Assembly (NCBI GenBank): GCA_937128785.1 | Contig: CAKZMS010000259.1 | Span: 1 to 6,541 of the forward strand | Source of the DNA: an uncultured Opitutaceae bacterium | Lineage (GTDB): Bacteria; Verrucomicrobiota; Verrucomicrobiia; Opitutales; Opitutaceae | Direction: 5' to 3' | Length of the DNA stretch: 6,541 bases | Part shown: piece by piece, positions 6,356 to 6,541 of the stretch | Layout of the letters: the number at the start of each line of letters is the position of its first letter | How positions within the stretch are numbered: position 1 is the stretch's first letter | Notes under the pieces: generated by a model | Seen by the model: the letters and a program-made list of their open reading frames with translations, nothing else | What the model was told of the DNA's origin: nothing | Database searches by the model: none | Translations under genes and position numbers: made by a program

Positions 6356-6541
6356 ATGAATCTCCTCATCGGTATTTTCACGTTCGTCCTTATCCTTGTA
6401 TCACTTTTTTTGGTGCTTCTCGTGCTTATGCAGAAGGCCAAAAACGACGGCGGCATGGGCGCTGCCCTCGGTGGTGGTGCCACCGCAGCCACTTTCGGCG
6501 CCGACACCGGCCATGTCCTAACCAAGGCCACGCTCAACTCT
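6356..6541 (+). CDS. secG: SecG preprotein translocase subunit, 3' end outside window
   Basis: Small inner-membrane subunit of the SecYEG export channel, which assists SecA-driven translocation. Only the first 62 residues are in the window, and the frame runs open through the right edge. A hydrophobic segment covers about residues 2-25, followed by [18 protein letters not shown] (24-41), the cytoplasmic Gly-rich loop typical of SecG (family form VLLQ-K-x-GG-x-G-x-AFGGG). Then comes [16 protein letters not shown], which leads into the second membrane helix that would follow. The ATG at 6356 is the only start that gives the whole first helix. It diverges from the sulfatase with 126 bases between and so needs its own promoter. 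Its direction matches parB and the genes before it. Confidence 0.92.
   Translation, partial: MNLLIGIFTFVLILVSLFLVLLVLMQKAKNDGGMGAALGGGATAATFGADTGHVLTKATLNS

Noticed and set aside
6226..6537. 103-residue minus-strand open frame at the right edge
   Set aside because: It covers the complement of secG, whose Gly-rich loop and first membrane helix are clear on the plus strand.

Overview
The window appears to join two unrelated bacterial backgrounds inside one open reading frame. Bases 1 to about 1130 look gammaproteobacterial. They carry the end of a DUF4845 membrane protein, then rnc (RNase III, very close to the E. coli pattern), then the first residues of an Era GTPase. This is the classic lepB-DUF4845-rnc-era order. 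From about 1150 to the right edge the content fits the Verrucomicrobia, probably the Opitutae: the second GTPase domain and KH-like domain of Der (EngA), fmt, a secreted coiled-coil/LysM protein, chromosomal parB, a sulfatase on the minus strand, and the start of secG. The taxonomic calls rest on family knowledge and gene order, since no database search could be run.

The two halves meet at the P-loop codons (GRPNVGKS), which Era and Der share nearly identically. The 322-residue ORF at 1085-2053 therefore starts like Era and continues as the back half of Der, in frame. The simplest explanation is a metagenome assembly chimera at a short shared sequence. A real gene fusion or rearrangement is possible but much less likely, because it would have removed most of era and the whole first G domain of der without damaging the frame.

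Layout: 1-411 DUF4845 protein (5' end probably outside the window); 415-1095 rnc; 1085-2053 Era/Der hybrid; 2043-3038 fmt (TTG start); 3087-3662 LysM protein; 3668-4633 parB; 4643-6229 (minus) sulfatase; 6230-6355 divergent intergenic region; 6356 to the right edge secG, 5' part only. Genes on the plus strand are tightly packed, with 11-base overlaps at rnc/era and der/fmt and a 5-base gap at LysM/parB, so they look co-transcribed within each half. The sulfatase converges on parB and diverges from secG, and looks like an accessory catabolic gene placed within a housekeeping block.

The right-hand block combines ribosome assembly (Der), translation initiation (Fmt), envelope binding (LysM), chromosome segregation (ParB) and protein export (SecG). 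The sulfatase suggests use of sulfated glycans, which is common in marine and gut Verrucomicrobia. I found no CRISPR array, RNA gene, insertion sequence or phage feature, and no convincing new biological system. The hybrid junction is the point that most needs attention.
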